38,263 nt of DNA from JBQTHI01 sp052390035 (GTDB lineage Bacteria; Actinomycetota; Acidimicrobiia; Spongiisociales; ZC4RG35): contig JBQTHI010000092.1 of assembly GCA_052390035.1 (NCBI GenBank), forward strand, positions 1 to 38,263. The letters are read 5' to 3'. Of this stretch, positions 1 to 7,447 are shown in pieces. A model generated the notes under the pieces. It made no database searches. It was not told the DNA's origin and saw only the letters and a program-made list of their open reading frames with translations. How positions within the stretch are numbered: the stretch's first letter is position 1; each line of letters begins with the position of its first letter. The position numbers and the translations under genes were made by a program.

Positions 1-305
1 GCGATCGCCTCCTGGAGAGGTTTGCCGGTGTCGAGCACCTCGAGACGGGCCAGTTCTTCGTTCCGCTGGCGGAGGATGGCCACCGCCCGGTTGAGGACCC
101 TGCCTCGTTCGGCGCCGCTCATCTCCCTCCAGATCACGAACCCCTCCCGGGCCGACGTCACCGCCCCATCAACGTCGGCGTCCCCGGCGTGTTGAACCGC
201 ACATATCGGGCGACCGGTGGCGGGGTTGATGGAGTCAAAGGTCTCACCGCTCGTGGCGTCCCGGTAGCGGCCCCCGATGTACAGCTTCTGGACGGGCAAC
301 TGCAT
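1..305 (-). CDS. betB: Betaine-aldehyde-dehydrogenase-like protein, N-terminal part (gene runs off the left edge)
   Basis: The minus strand from ATG at 303-305 reads an open frame to the window edge, about 101 codons. It starts MQLPVQKLYIGGRYRD and continues with SINPATGRP, the usual N-terminus of NAD-dependent aldehyde dehydrogenases, and LEVLDTGKPLQEA, the conserved helix before the Rossmann domain. The opening resembles BetB, which oxidises betaine aldehyde to glycine betaine. The catalytic Cys and Glu lie outside the window, so the exact substrate cannot be checked. It lies 84 nt downstream of the ProW-like permease on the same strand and may belong to that operon. No strong Shine-Dalgarno sequence precedes the ATG. 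Family assignment is secure; the betaine aldehyde role is inferred from resemblance and context. Confidence 0.8.
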   Translation of the reverse strand, partial: MQLPVQKLYIGGRYRDATSGETFDSINPATGRPICAVQHAGDADVDGAVTSAREGFVIWREMSGAERGRVLNRAVAILRQRNEELARLEVLDTGKPLQEAI

Positions 306-389
306 GGACGGGACGGTACTAGGGGCCCGGGGAACGCCATTCCGAAGACAATTGGTGGGGTACAGCCCCCCCAAACCTTAGGTAGCGGG

Positions 390-2327
390 TTAGTGGGCCG
401 ACGGGGGCTGCATCCGGGCCGCCCAGGCCTGGGTGAGCCGGTCGAGGATGATGGCCATGACGACAATCGCCAACCCGACCTCGAAGCCGGCTCCGGTCTC
501 GTTGCGGGTGACGGTGCGGACCGTTTCGAAGCCCAGCCCCCCGCCCCCGACCAACCCGGCGATGATGACCATGGCCAGCACCATCATGATGACCTGGTTG
601 ATCCCAGCCATGATGGTGGGAGCCGCCAGCGGAATCCTCACTCCGTACATCGTCTGGCGCTTGGTCGCCCCGAAGGTTTGCGATGCCTCGATGCTCTCCC
701 CCGATACCTGGCGGATGCCCAGGGCGGTGATGCGGATCCCGGGGACGATGGCGTAGAGGACCGAGGCGATAATGCCCGGCACCAGCCCCACGGTGAAGAG
801 GGTGACGACCGGAATGATGTAGACAAACGAGGGGATGGTCTGGAGGGCGTCGAGGATGGGCCCGAGGGCGGCTTCAACCTTGGGATAACGACCGGCCCAG
901 ATTCCGACCGGGACGGCGATCATCACCGATAGGAGGACCCCGGCCACCACCTGGGTGAGGGTCTGCAAGGACAGCTCCCACATCCCGATAAAACCCACCA
1001 CCAGCAGGGCGACCGCGGCAAACACGGCCAGACCGATCCCTTTCACCTTCCAGCACATCCAGGCGGTGAAAAAGATGAGGACGGGCCAGGCGACGACGGT
1101 GAGGAGAAAATCGCGGGCGGGTATCAGGAGCCCGGCGACGATGAAGTCGTTGATCGGCCTCGTGATGAAGGAGAGGTTGTCCCGAGCCCACAACACGACC
1201 GAGTCGATGGGGTCGAGGACTTCGACTCCCCAGACCGTCGGAAAATCGATAGCTCCGATTAGCCGGCCAAGCACTACCAGCCCGGCCAGCCCCCCGACCG
1301 CGCCCACCATCCAGTTGCGGCTGACGCGTCTGGTCTGGTCCCGCTCGGCAATCGACCGCCCTACCCGGTCGAGCACCATAGCCACTGCCACGATCGCCAA
1401 CCCGGCGGCCAGCCCCCGCCCGGTGCGCCGTTTGCTCAGACCGTCCATCACCTCCTGGCCCAGCCCACCCGCTCCGAGCAGGGTGGCGAGAACCACGATC
1501 CCCAGGGCCATCATGATCGTCTGGTTGACCCCCGTCATGATGGTGGGCATCCCCATCGGCAACTCCACCTTGAAAAGCGACTGTCGTTTGGTGGAGCCGA
1601 ACATCAGCGAAGCCTCCACCGCCGGCCTCGGCACCTTTCGTAATCCCAAGGTGGTGAGGCGCACCGCCGGCGGTATGGCATAGATCACCGTGGCGATGGT
1701 GGCCGGCACCCGCCCGATCCCGAAGAAGAGCAACATCGGGATGAAGTAGACCGGGGCGGGGACGGTCTGCATGGCGTCGAGGATCGGTCGCAGCACGGAC
1801 TCCACCTTCGGCTGGAAGGCGGCCCAGATCCCGAGCGGGATCCCGATCATGACCGATATCAGGACGGCAATGGCCATCAAGGCCAGAGTTTCGACCGTAA
1901 CCTCCCACAGTCCCACCAGGCCGGGATAAGTCATGGCAGCCGCCGCCACCAGCGCCATCTTCCACCTGCCGTTACGGGCGACGAACAAAAAAACGGCGAT
2001 CGGCAGAACGAACCAGGGAAGCCACAGAAGGAATGACTCCACCGTCGTCAGCGCCCAGTTGACCGCCCCCGAGATCGGCTGGAAGAAGTTGGTGAAAAGC
2101 GGGTGGGATTGGCGATTGGACCGCGCCCAGGACTCGAAACCATCGATCGGTGCCGAAATGGTCGTGTCGAGAAGGGCGGGGAAACCCTCCGCCCGACCGA
2201 AGGCCACCTGGAGAGCAACCGCGCCAACGATCAGGACCATCCAGCCGATCAGCGCCCTGTCACGAAGCCGGCTCCCCGGTCGGGCCAGGACCGTCGCCGC
2301 GGTCGGGGCCCGGAGGGTGTCGGTCAT
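390..2327 (-). CDS. proW: Glycine betaine/proline-type ABC transporter permease, two ProW domains fused in tandem
   Basis: This 645-residue inner-membrane protein forms the translocation channel of a quaternary-amine importer. It contains two full copies of the binding-protein-dependent permease domain. The EAA cytoplasmic loops that contact the ATPase lie at about residues 238-262 (EASLMFGSTKRQ) and 547-571 (EASQTFGATKRQ), some 310 residues apart. Each is preceded by a matching block (PILDAMQTVP near 181, PILDALQTIP near 490). Usual ProW/OpuAB proteins carry one domain in about 280-350 residues, so this is an internal duplication and a single chain could supply both halves of the channel. 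The start ATG overlaps the TGA of the ATPase gene by 4 nt (ATGA), which suggests translational coupling. No frameshift or interruption is visible. Confidence 0.93.
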   Translation of the reverse strand: MTDTLRAPTAATVLARPGSRLRDRALIGWMVLIVGAVALQVAFGRAEGFPALLDTTISAPIDGFESWARSNRQSHPLFTNFFQPISGAVNWALTTVESFLLWLPWFVLPIAVFLFVARNGRWKMALVAAAAMTYPGLVGLWEVTVETLALMAIAVLISVMIGIPLGIWAAFQPKVESVLRPILDAMQTVPAPVYFIPMLLFFGIGRVPATIATVIYAIPPAVRLTTLGLRKVPRPAVEASLMFGSTKRQSLFKVELPMGMPTIMTGVNQTIMMALGIVVLATLLGAGGLGQEVMDGLSKRRTGRGLAAGLAIVAVAMVLDRVGRSIAERDQTRRVSRNWMVGAVGGLAGLVVLGRLIGAIDFPTVWGVEVLDPIDSVVLWARDNLSFITRPINDFIVAGLLIPARDFLLTVVAWPVLIFFTAWMCWKVKGIGLAVFAAVALLVVGFIGMWELSLQTLTQVVAGVLLSVMIAVPVGIWAGRYPKVEAALGPILDALQTIPSFVYIIPVVTLFTVGLVPGIIASVLYAIVPGIRITALGIRQVSGESIEASQTFGATKRQTMYGVRIPLAAPTIMAGINQVIMMVLAMVIIAGLVGGGGLGFETVRTVTRNETGAGFEVGLAIVVMAIILDRLTQAWAARMQPPSAH

Positions 2328-3361
2328 TTATCGGCTTCCAGCACGTGGGCGACCGCCGCCCGATCGACCAGGCCCACCGAGGTCCCCTCGGCGTCATCGA
2401 CACCGATCGGTGCCATGTCGTTGAGGAGGACCGGGAGGACGGTCTCGATGGTGTCCTCGAGATGAACCCTCCGGGCGGCGTCCGAGCTATCACCGGCGGC
2501 GAGCACCGAGGCCGCGGTCAGCACCTTGGTCTTGGGGATGTCTTTGGTGAATTCACGGACATAGTCGGTGGCCGGGTGGGTGATCAATTCGGCGGCGGTG
2601 CCGACCTGGTCGAAGACGCCATCCTTCATGATGGCAATGCGGTCACCCAGCTTGATCGCCTCGGCGAAGTCGTGGGTGATGAAGACGATGGTTCGTTGCA
2701 GGGTCTCCTGTAACCGGATCAGCTCGTCTTGCATGTCGCGACGAATCAGCGGGTCGAGCGCCGAGAACGTCTCATCGAAGACCATGATCTCCGGGTCGAC
2801 GGTCAATGCTCGTGCCAGCCCGACTCGTTGCTGCATACCCCCGGAAAGCTGCTGAGGAAAGTGGTGCTCCCAGCCCTTCAGGCCCACCACCTCGATCACC
2901 TTCATCGCCTGCTCGTAACGCTCCGCTTTGTCGACGCCCTGCACCTCCAACCCATAGGCGGCGTTGTCGATCACCCGGCGGTGGGGAAACAGCCCGAAGT
3001 GTTGAAAGACCATCGACATCTTGTGCCGCCGCACCGCCCGCAGCTGCTCCGCGTTCATCGAAGTGAGATCTTCGCCGTCGAGGAGTATCCGACCCCGGGT
3101 GACATCGTTGAGTCTGGCTGCGCAGCGGATCAGGGTGGACTTGCCCGAACCAGAGAGGCCCATGACGACGAAGGTCTCGCCTCGTTCTACGTCGAAGGTG
3201 ACATCGCGGACCCCGATGGTGCACCCGGTCTCTCTAAGGATCGTTTCCCGCGAGGCCACCGACTCGGCTAATTGCAGGGCCCGGTCCGGCCGGGTGCCAA
3301 AGACCTTCCAGACGTGGTCGACCGAGAGGCAGACCTCGCCGTTCAATACGGCTCCGGTCAC
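2324..3361 (-). CDS. proV: Glycine betaine/proline ABC transporter ATP-binding protein
   Basis: The ATPase subunit has 345 residues and starts with GTG. The Walker A motif is GLSGSGKS (about 68-75), the Q-loop Gln is near 120, the ABC signature LSGGMQQ is at 172-178, Walker B is IMVFDE near 192-197 and the switch His is near 230. The N-terminal extension before Walker A and the ETILRETG segment are typical of ProV/OpuAA ATPases. In that family a C-terminal CBS module senses ionic strength. Here only about 65 residues follow the ATPase core, enough for at most one short CBS-like unit. The gene is first in a leftward operon with the fused permease. The divergent binding-protein gene starts 84 nt away. 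The start rests on ORF length; I see no clear ribosome binding site before it. Confidence 0.93.
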   Translation of the reverse strand: MTGAVLNGEVCLSVDHVWKVFGTRPDRALQLAESVASRETILRETGCTIGVRDVTFDVERGETFVVMGLSGSGKSTLIRCAARLNDVTRGRILLDGEDLTSMNAEQLRAVRRHKMSMVFQHFGLFPHRRVIDNAAYGLEVQGVDKAERYEQAMKVIEVVGLKGWEHHFPQQLSGGMQQRVGLARALTVDPEIMVFDETFSALDPLIRRDMQDELIRLQETLQRTIVFITHDFAEAIKLGDRIAIMKDGVFDQVGTAAELITHPATDYVREFTKDIPKTKVLTAASVLAAGDSSDAARRVHLEDTIETVLPVLLNDMAPIGVDDAEGTSVGLVDRAAVAHVLEADK

Positions 3362-3445
3362 AGCGGATCAGATCGAGCCACACCGGTAATGTACCAGCAG
3401 CCGCTATGCCGCGAACGTCGGCAGCAGGGGCTCTAGGAGAGCGAT
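3362..3445. promoter_or_regulatory. Divergent intergenic region between proV and proX
   Basis: These 84 nt separate the minus-strand transporter operon from the plus-strand binding-protein gene and must hold both promoters. AGGAGAG at 3435-3441 is a good ribosome binding site for proX. A TAATGT hexamer near 3388 is the only obvious -10-like sequence on the plus strand. No operator palindrome is clear to me. The arrangement would allow the binding protein to be made in excess over the membrane subunits. Confidence 0.5.
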
Positions 3446-4411
3446 ATGAGAAAGACAATCTGGCTCGCGATCATCGCCTTGGCGCTGATCGCAGCCGCCT
3501 GCGGCGGAGGCACCGCCGCTACCACTGTCCCCGGCGATGAGCCGCTTGCCGGCGACAAGCCCACCATCAACCTGGTAGTCAACGCCTGGACCGCTTCGGC
3601 GCTGAATGTCGAGATCGCCAAGGAGATCATCCAAAGCGACCTCGGCTACCCGGTGGAGATCGTCGCCATCGACGAGAACGCGGCGATGTTCACCGGTCTG
3701 TCCGACGGCACCGTCGACGCAGTGCTGGAGCTGTGGCCCTCGGGCATCACCGATGACGAGCGCGCTTATCTCGAAGAGGGCACTGTGGTCGATGCCGGCG
3801 AGCTAGGCACCATCGGCAAGATCGGCTGGTTCGTGCCCAGTTACGTGATCGACGAGCACCCCGAGCTGGCGACCTGGGAAGGGTTCCAGGACCCCGCCCT
3901 CGCAGCTCTGTTCGGCACGGCCGAGACTGGCGAGAAGGGCCGATTCCTCGGCACCGACCCCTCTTACTCCCAATATGACGAGGCGATCATCGCCAACCTG
4001 GGACTCCCACTCCAGGTGACCTTCTCCGGCTCCGAAGCAGCCACCGTGGCCGAACTCGACGCCCGGGCCGCCGCCCAGGAGCCCATCGTCATGTATTGGT
4101 GGACCCCGACGGCCGCGGTCGCCAAATACAACCTGGTCAACGTGACCCTCCCCGCATATTCCGAGGAGTGCTACGCCGATCCGGCCTTGATCGACTGCGA
4201 CTATCCGGAGGATGTCTTGTTAAAGGTGGTCTCAGCCCGGCTCGAGGAGAAGGCTCCCGATGTCTTCGAGTTCCTCAAGTCCTTCACCATCACCACCGAA
4301 GACCAACTTTCCATGCTCCCGGCGGTCGAGATCGACGGTGAAGATGCCGCCGTCGTCGGCGAGCGCTGGGTCGACGAACACGAAGCCGTCTGGGCGGCCT
4401 GGCTGCCTTAG
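3446..4411 (+). CDS. proX: Glycine betaine ABC transporter substrate-binding lipoprotein
   Basis: This 321-residue secreted lipoprotein has a basic start (MRKT), a hydrophobic stretch and the lipobox LIAAAC with Cys19 as the lipidation site. A Gly/Ala/Thr-rich linker of about 20 residues follows. The mature part reads NLVVNAWTASALNVEIAKEI, typical of the OpuAC family (type II periplasmic binding fold), followed by VDAVLELWPSG and later MYWWTPTAAV. The several Trp residues fit the aromatic cage these proteins use for trimethylammonium groups. A strong AGGAGAG site lies 4 nt upstream of the ATG. It is divergent from the ATPase and fused permease and is probably their partner. Two strong hairpins lie directly after the stop. 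The specific ligand cannot be read from sequence. Confidence 0.93.
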   Translation: MRKTIWLAIIALALIAAACGGGTAATTVPGDEPLAGDKPTINLVVNAWTASALNVEIAKEIIQSDLGYPVEIVAIDENAAMFTGLSDGTVDAVLELWPSGITDDERAYLEEGTVVDAGELGTIGKIGWFVPSYVIDEHPELATWEGFQDPALAALFGTAETGEKGRFLGTDPSYSQYDEAIIANLGLPLQVTFSGSEAATVAELDARAAAQEPIVMYWWTPTAAVAKYNLVNVTLPAYSEECYADPALIDCDYPEDVLLKVVSARLEEKAPDVFEFLKSFTITTEDQLSMLPAVEIDGEDAAVVGERWVDEHEAVWAAWLP

Positions 4412-4420
4412 AAACCACCC

Positions 4421-4461
4421 GAACCCAGGGCTCCACCCAACGAAATCGTTGGGTGGAGCCC
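4421..4461 (+). repeat. Copy 1 of a dispersed hairpin element, just after proX
   Basis: Ten nt after the proX stop the sequence folds into a perfect 16-bp stem (4428-4443 with 4446-4461) centred on CCAACGAAATCGTTGG. It aligns without gaps to 23622-23662 with 34 of 41 positions identical. The pair at alignment positions 16 and 33 changes from C-G here to G-C there, which keeps the stem. A T-run does not follow, so it is not a textbook intrinsic terminator. It may still act as a 3' mRNA stabiliser or a REP-like element. Confidence 0.65.
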
Positions 4462-4469
4462 CAAGATCA

Positions 4470-4500
4470 CCGAGAGGGGCGGCAAACCCGCCCCTCTCGG
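4470..4500 (+). terminator. GC-rich stem-loop after proX, possible terminator
   Basis: A perfect 13-bp stem (CCGAGAGGGGCGG at 4470-4482 with 4488-4500) has a CAAAC loop and lies just after the first hairpin. There is no U-tract afterwards (CTAATATC follows), so classical intrinsic termination is uncertain. Strong hairpins without U-tracts are often found at gene ends in high-GC actinobacteria. It separates proX from the downstream methyltransferase operon. Confidence 0.5.
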
Positions 4501-4577
4501 CTAATATCGCCGACAGCGCCGATTTGATCGTCAGCTTGCGGGCGCTCAACAAATACAGCTAAAGCGTCGGGATGGAC

Positions 4578-4607
4578 GAACCGCCCGGCAGCTAGCTGAG
4601 GCGGTTC
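4578..4607 (+). promoter_or_regulatory. Hairpin in the region upstream of the homocysteine methyltransferase gene
   Basis: An 8-bp stem GAACCGCC/GGCGGTTC (4578-4585 with 4600-4607) encloses the self-complementary CAGCTAGCTG. It lies about 45 nt upstream of the methyltransferase ATG and is followed by TCTCATTGATAGG. It could be a leader structure or a remnant of termination of upstream transcription. I could not match it to the SAM or SAH riboswitch consensus from memory. Confidence 0.35.
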
Positions 4608-4652
4608 TCTCATTGATAGGCCGTCAAGACCGACAACCGAAAGGTGACCGCG

Positions 4653-5642
4653 ATGGCCCAATCCAACAATTTCCTCGAGCTGCTCGCAACCGGTCGGACA
4701 CTGGTCGCCGACGGCGCCATGGGTACCACCCTCTTCTCCCTCGGCCTCGAAGGTGGAGGATGTCCGGAGTTGCTCAACATTGAACAACCCGACCTCATCG
4801 AGAAGGTCCACCGCGGATTTGTCGACGCCGGAGCCGACATCATTCTCACCAACACTTTCGGGGGTAACAGGCGACGGTTAGCGCTCCATGGATTGGAGGG
4901 CCGGGTGGCGGAGCTGAACCGGGCGGCGGCGGCCATCGCTCGCCGGGCCGCCGAACAAGCCGAACGACCGGTGGCGGTAGCCGGGAGTATCGGTCCTACC
5001 GGCGACCTGCTCGAGCCGCTCGGACCCCTAACTCGGACCGAAGCCGTCGCCGTCTTCACCGAGCAGGCCGATGCGCTGGCAGCCGGCGGCGTCGATGTGC
5101 TGTGGATTGAAACCATCTCGTCGTTCGAAGAACTGGATGCTGCCCGGGAGGCCGCCGGCACGACCGGTCTGCCATCTGCCGCCACTCTCAGCTTCGACAC
5201 CGCCGGCCACACGATGATGGGAGTCAGCCCCCGGAACCTGGGCGAGTGGTGGCTATCAAATCGCGACGTGGCAGCCGTGGGCGCCAACTGCGGAATCGGG
5301 CCGGGCGACGCGGTGGCGACGGTGTGGGGTATCAGCGACGTGGCACCAGAGGCGATCACGATCGCCAAGGCCAACTGTGGGATCCCCCTATACAAGTCCG
5401 AGGGTTTGGTCTACCCGGTGGGTCCGGAGCGGATGACCGACTACGTCGAACTGGCCTTGCGTTCCGGTGCCCGGATCATCGGGGCATGTTGCGGCTCGAC
5501 CCCCGACCACATTGCCGCCATCCGCGAGGCAGTGGACGGATACGTAAGAGGCTACGACCGTCCCGCCTTCACCGAGATCGAGCAGCGGCTCGGAGCATCC
5601 GTCCCGACCTCGACCCCCAGAAGGGAACGCCGCCGCTCCTAA
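4653..5642 (+). CDS. Homocysteine S-methyltransferase family protein, betaine-homocysteine-methyltransferase-like
   Basis: The product is 329 residues from the ATG at 4653. I chose it because AAAGG lies about 8 nt upstream; an in-frame GTG at 4644 is the alternative. This PF02574-type (beta/alpha)8 zinc enzyme begins VADGAMGTTLFSLGL and has NTFGGNRRRL near 67-76. The three cysteines that hold catalytic zinc in BHMT are visible: Cys213 in GANCGIGPG, and Cys279 and Cys280 in GACCGSTPDHI. BHMT moves a methyl group from glycine betaine to homocysteine, giving dimethylglycine and methionine. There is no cobalamin-binding domain, so it is not MetH. Betaine is favoured as donor by the transporters, dimethylglycine-type oxidase and sarcosine oxidase nearby, but S-methylmethionine or another onium compound cannot be excluded. 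It heads a tight five-gene rightward operon. Confidence 0.9.
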   Translation: MAQSNNFLELLATGRTLVADGAMGTTLFSLGLEGGGCPELLNIEQPDLIEKVHRGFVDAGADIILTNTFGGNRRRLALHGLEGRVAELNRAAAAIARRAAEQAERPVAVAGSIGPTGDLLEPLGPLTRTEAVAVFTEQADALAAGGVDVLWIETISSFEELDAAREAAGTTGLPSAATLSFDTAGHTMMGVSPRNLGEWWLSNRDVAAVGANCGIGPGDAVATVWGISDVAPEAITIAKANCGIPLYKSEGLVYPVGPERMTDYVELALRSGARIIGACCGSTPDHIAAIREAVDGYVRGYDRPAFTEIEQRLGASVPTSTPRRERRRS

Positions 5643-5652
5643 CCTTCCCCGG

Positions 5653-6600
5653 GTGCTACGCACCTGGTTAACCGACCGCTTCGGTCTGCGACTACCGCTC
5701 GTAGCAGCCCCGATGGGCGGCACCGCCGACGGTCGCTTCGCCGCCACCGTGTCGGCCAACGGTGCCCTGGGCATGGTCGCCGCCGGCACCCGGGCTACCG
5801 CCGACTTCGTTCGCCGGGAGGCGGCCGTCGCCTCCAACGGCGGCCACCAGTTTGGAATCGGCCTCCTCGCCTGGGTGCTCGACCGGAGGCCAGAGTTGTT
5901 GGAGGCTGCGTTCGAGGCCCGGCCGGCCCTCTTGTCGATCAGCTACGGCGACTACCGCCCCTACCTGGATGTGTCACGGAAACAGATGATCGCAGTCACC
6001 ACCCAGGTCGGCACGGTGGAGGAGGCTCGCCGAGCACAGGACGCGGGCCTCGATTTCGTCGTGGCCCGGGGAGGGGAGGGCGGCGGGCATGGACGCAATG
6101 AGGTTGCCACCCTCCCGCTGCTCCAGGAAGTGCTCGACGCGGTTGAGGTTCCGGTGCTGGCGGCAGGAGGGGTCGCCACCGCTCGCGGCTTAGCGGCGGT
6201 GCTGGCGGCGGGGGCGGCGGGCGCCTGGGTCGGGACCGCATTTCTCGGCTGTGTCGAAACGTCATGGTCGGAGGAGGCGCGCCGGCGGGTGATCGAAGCG
6301 GGCGACGGCGCCACCATCTACACCCGCTCCTTTGACGTAGGGCTCCGCCTCGATTGGCCTCCCTTATACGGCGGTCGCGCCCTCCACAACACCTTTAGCG
6401 ACCGCTGGCACGGCCATGAAGACGACCTGAGCGCCGACGATCGGGCCGCGGCCGAAATGGCCCACGCCGTTTCCAACCAGGACTTCGATCGGGCGCCAGT
6501 CTGGGCCGGGCAGGCGGTGTCGATGATCGAGCGCCGGCGGACCGTGGCCGCCGTGCTGGGCGATTTCGCCAGGGCCGAAGATCTGCTTCGACGTTGGTGA
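5653..6600 (+). CDS. Nitronate monooxygenase / 2-nitropropane dioxygenase-like FMN protein
   Basis: The product is 315 residues from GTG at 5653, 10 nt after the methyltransferase stop. The TIM-barrel flavoprotein signature is clear: LPLVAAPMGGTADGRFAATV at the N-terminus, RGGEGGGHGR near 139-148, and the phosphate-binding AGGVATARGLAAVLAAGA near 171-188. Known relatives oxidise nitronates, and the same fold includes FabK-type enoyl reductases. Cofactor binding to FMN is therefore well supported, while the substrate is not. Position within the betaine operon suggests a redox step on a nitrogenous or demethylation by-product, which is inference only. The C-terminal third (about 225-290) is less typical. 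Confidence 0.85.
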   Translation: MLRTWLTDRFGLRLPLVAAPMGGTADGRFAATVSANGALGMVAAGTRATADFVRREAAVASNGGHQFGIGLLAWVLDRRPELLEAAFEARPALLSISYGDYRPYLDVSRKQMIAVTTQVGTVEEARRAQDAGLDFVVARGGEGGGHGRNEVATLPLLQEVLDAVEVPVLAAGGVATARGLAAVLAAGAAGAWVGTAFLGCVETSWSEEARRRVIEAGDGATIYTRSFDVGLRLDWPPLYGGRALHNTFSDRWHGHEDDLSADDRAAAEMAHAVSNQDFDRAPVWAGQAVSMIERRRTVAAVLGDFARAEDLLRRW

Positions 6601-6601
6601 G

Positions 6602-7447
6602 ATGACCACGACCTCGGAGATTCGGCATCGGACGGCCGACGGCGTGGAGCTGGCCCTCTGGCGTCGAGCCGGTTCAAGACCACCAGCGATCCTGCTGGTG
6701 CACGGGCTCGCATCCAACGCCCGGCTGTGGGACGGGGTGGCGACCCGGCTCGGGCAGGCCGGTTACCCAACCGTCCAGGTCGACCTGCGAGGTCACGGGA
6801 GGTCCGGCAAGCCCGACATCGGCTACGACTTCGCCACGATGGCTGCCGACCTGGCCGGCCTGATCGAAGATCCGCCCCAGGGCCAGGTGATTGCGGCCGG
6901 GCAGTCCTTCGGCGGCAACCTGGTCATGGAGTTGGCGGCCCGTCACCCGGATCTCGTGGGCGGAGTGGTTTGTGTCGACGGAGGCTTCGTCGACCTCGGA
7001 AGAGGCTTCGAGAGCTGGGAGGCGTGTGTTGATGCCCTCACCCCACCCCCGCTGCACGGGATCACCTGGAAGCAGGCGCGTCAACGATGGTGCGATCTGG
7101 ACTCCTTCCCTCCCGAGGCCGTGTCCGCCCAATTGGCCAACCTCGAGGAGTCCCCCGACGGAACCATCCGGCGGCGGTTGTCGCTCGATCACCACCTGGC
7201 CCTCCTCCGTGCCATGTTCGACCAGGATCCGCGGGTGGTGGCCCGGAAGGTCGGCGTGCCGGTGCTGGTGGTGTTCGCCGATGATGGCTCGCGTCCCGAC
7301 AAGGATCTGCAGGCAACCGCCTTCGTTTCCCAATTACGGCGGGGACGTCTTCGGCGCGTCACCGGACATCACGATCTCCATGCCCAGCAGCCCGATAATG
7401 TCGCCCAGTTGATGCTGGGCGCCATCGACGAGGGTTTCCTCGGGTGA
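6602..7447 (+). CDS. Alpha/beta-fold hydrolase
   Basis: The product is 281 residues; the ATG follows the previous stop by 1 nt. It has the oxyanion-hole HG at residues 34-35 (LLVHGLASNARLWD), the DLRGHGRSGKP loop near 61-71 and the nucleophile elbow GQSFGG with Ser102. The catalytic His is probably His257 in GHHDLH. VLVVFADDGSRPD near 221-233 sits where the acid residue of the triad is usually found. No specific esterase, epoxide hydrolase or lactonase class can be read from sequence. It sits between a flavoprotein and an S51-like gene in the same operon. Confidence 0.88.
   Translation: MTTTSEIRHRTADGVELALWRRAGSRPPAILLVHGLASNARLWDGVATRLGQAGYPTVQVDLRGHGRSGKPDIGYDFATMAADLAGLIEDPPQGQVIAAGQSFGGNLVMELAARHPDLVGGVVCVDGGFVDLGRGFESWEACVDALTPPPLHGITWKQARQRWCDLDSFPPEAVSAQLANLEESPDGTIRRRLSLDHHLALLRAMFDQDPRVVARKVGVPVLVVFADDGSRPDKDLQATAFVSQLRRGRLRRVTGHHDLHAQQPDNVAQLMLGAIDEGFLG

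Noticed and set aside
874..1965. 363-codon minus-strand open frame
   Set aside because: It is an out-of-frame shadow of the ProW-like permease, which has complete family motifs.
4501..4652. SAM-type riboswitch upstream of the homocysteine methyltransferase
   Set aside because: I found no match to SAM-I, SAM-II, SAM-IV or SAH core sequences known to me; only a simple hairpin is supported.
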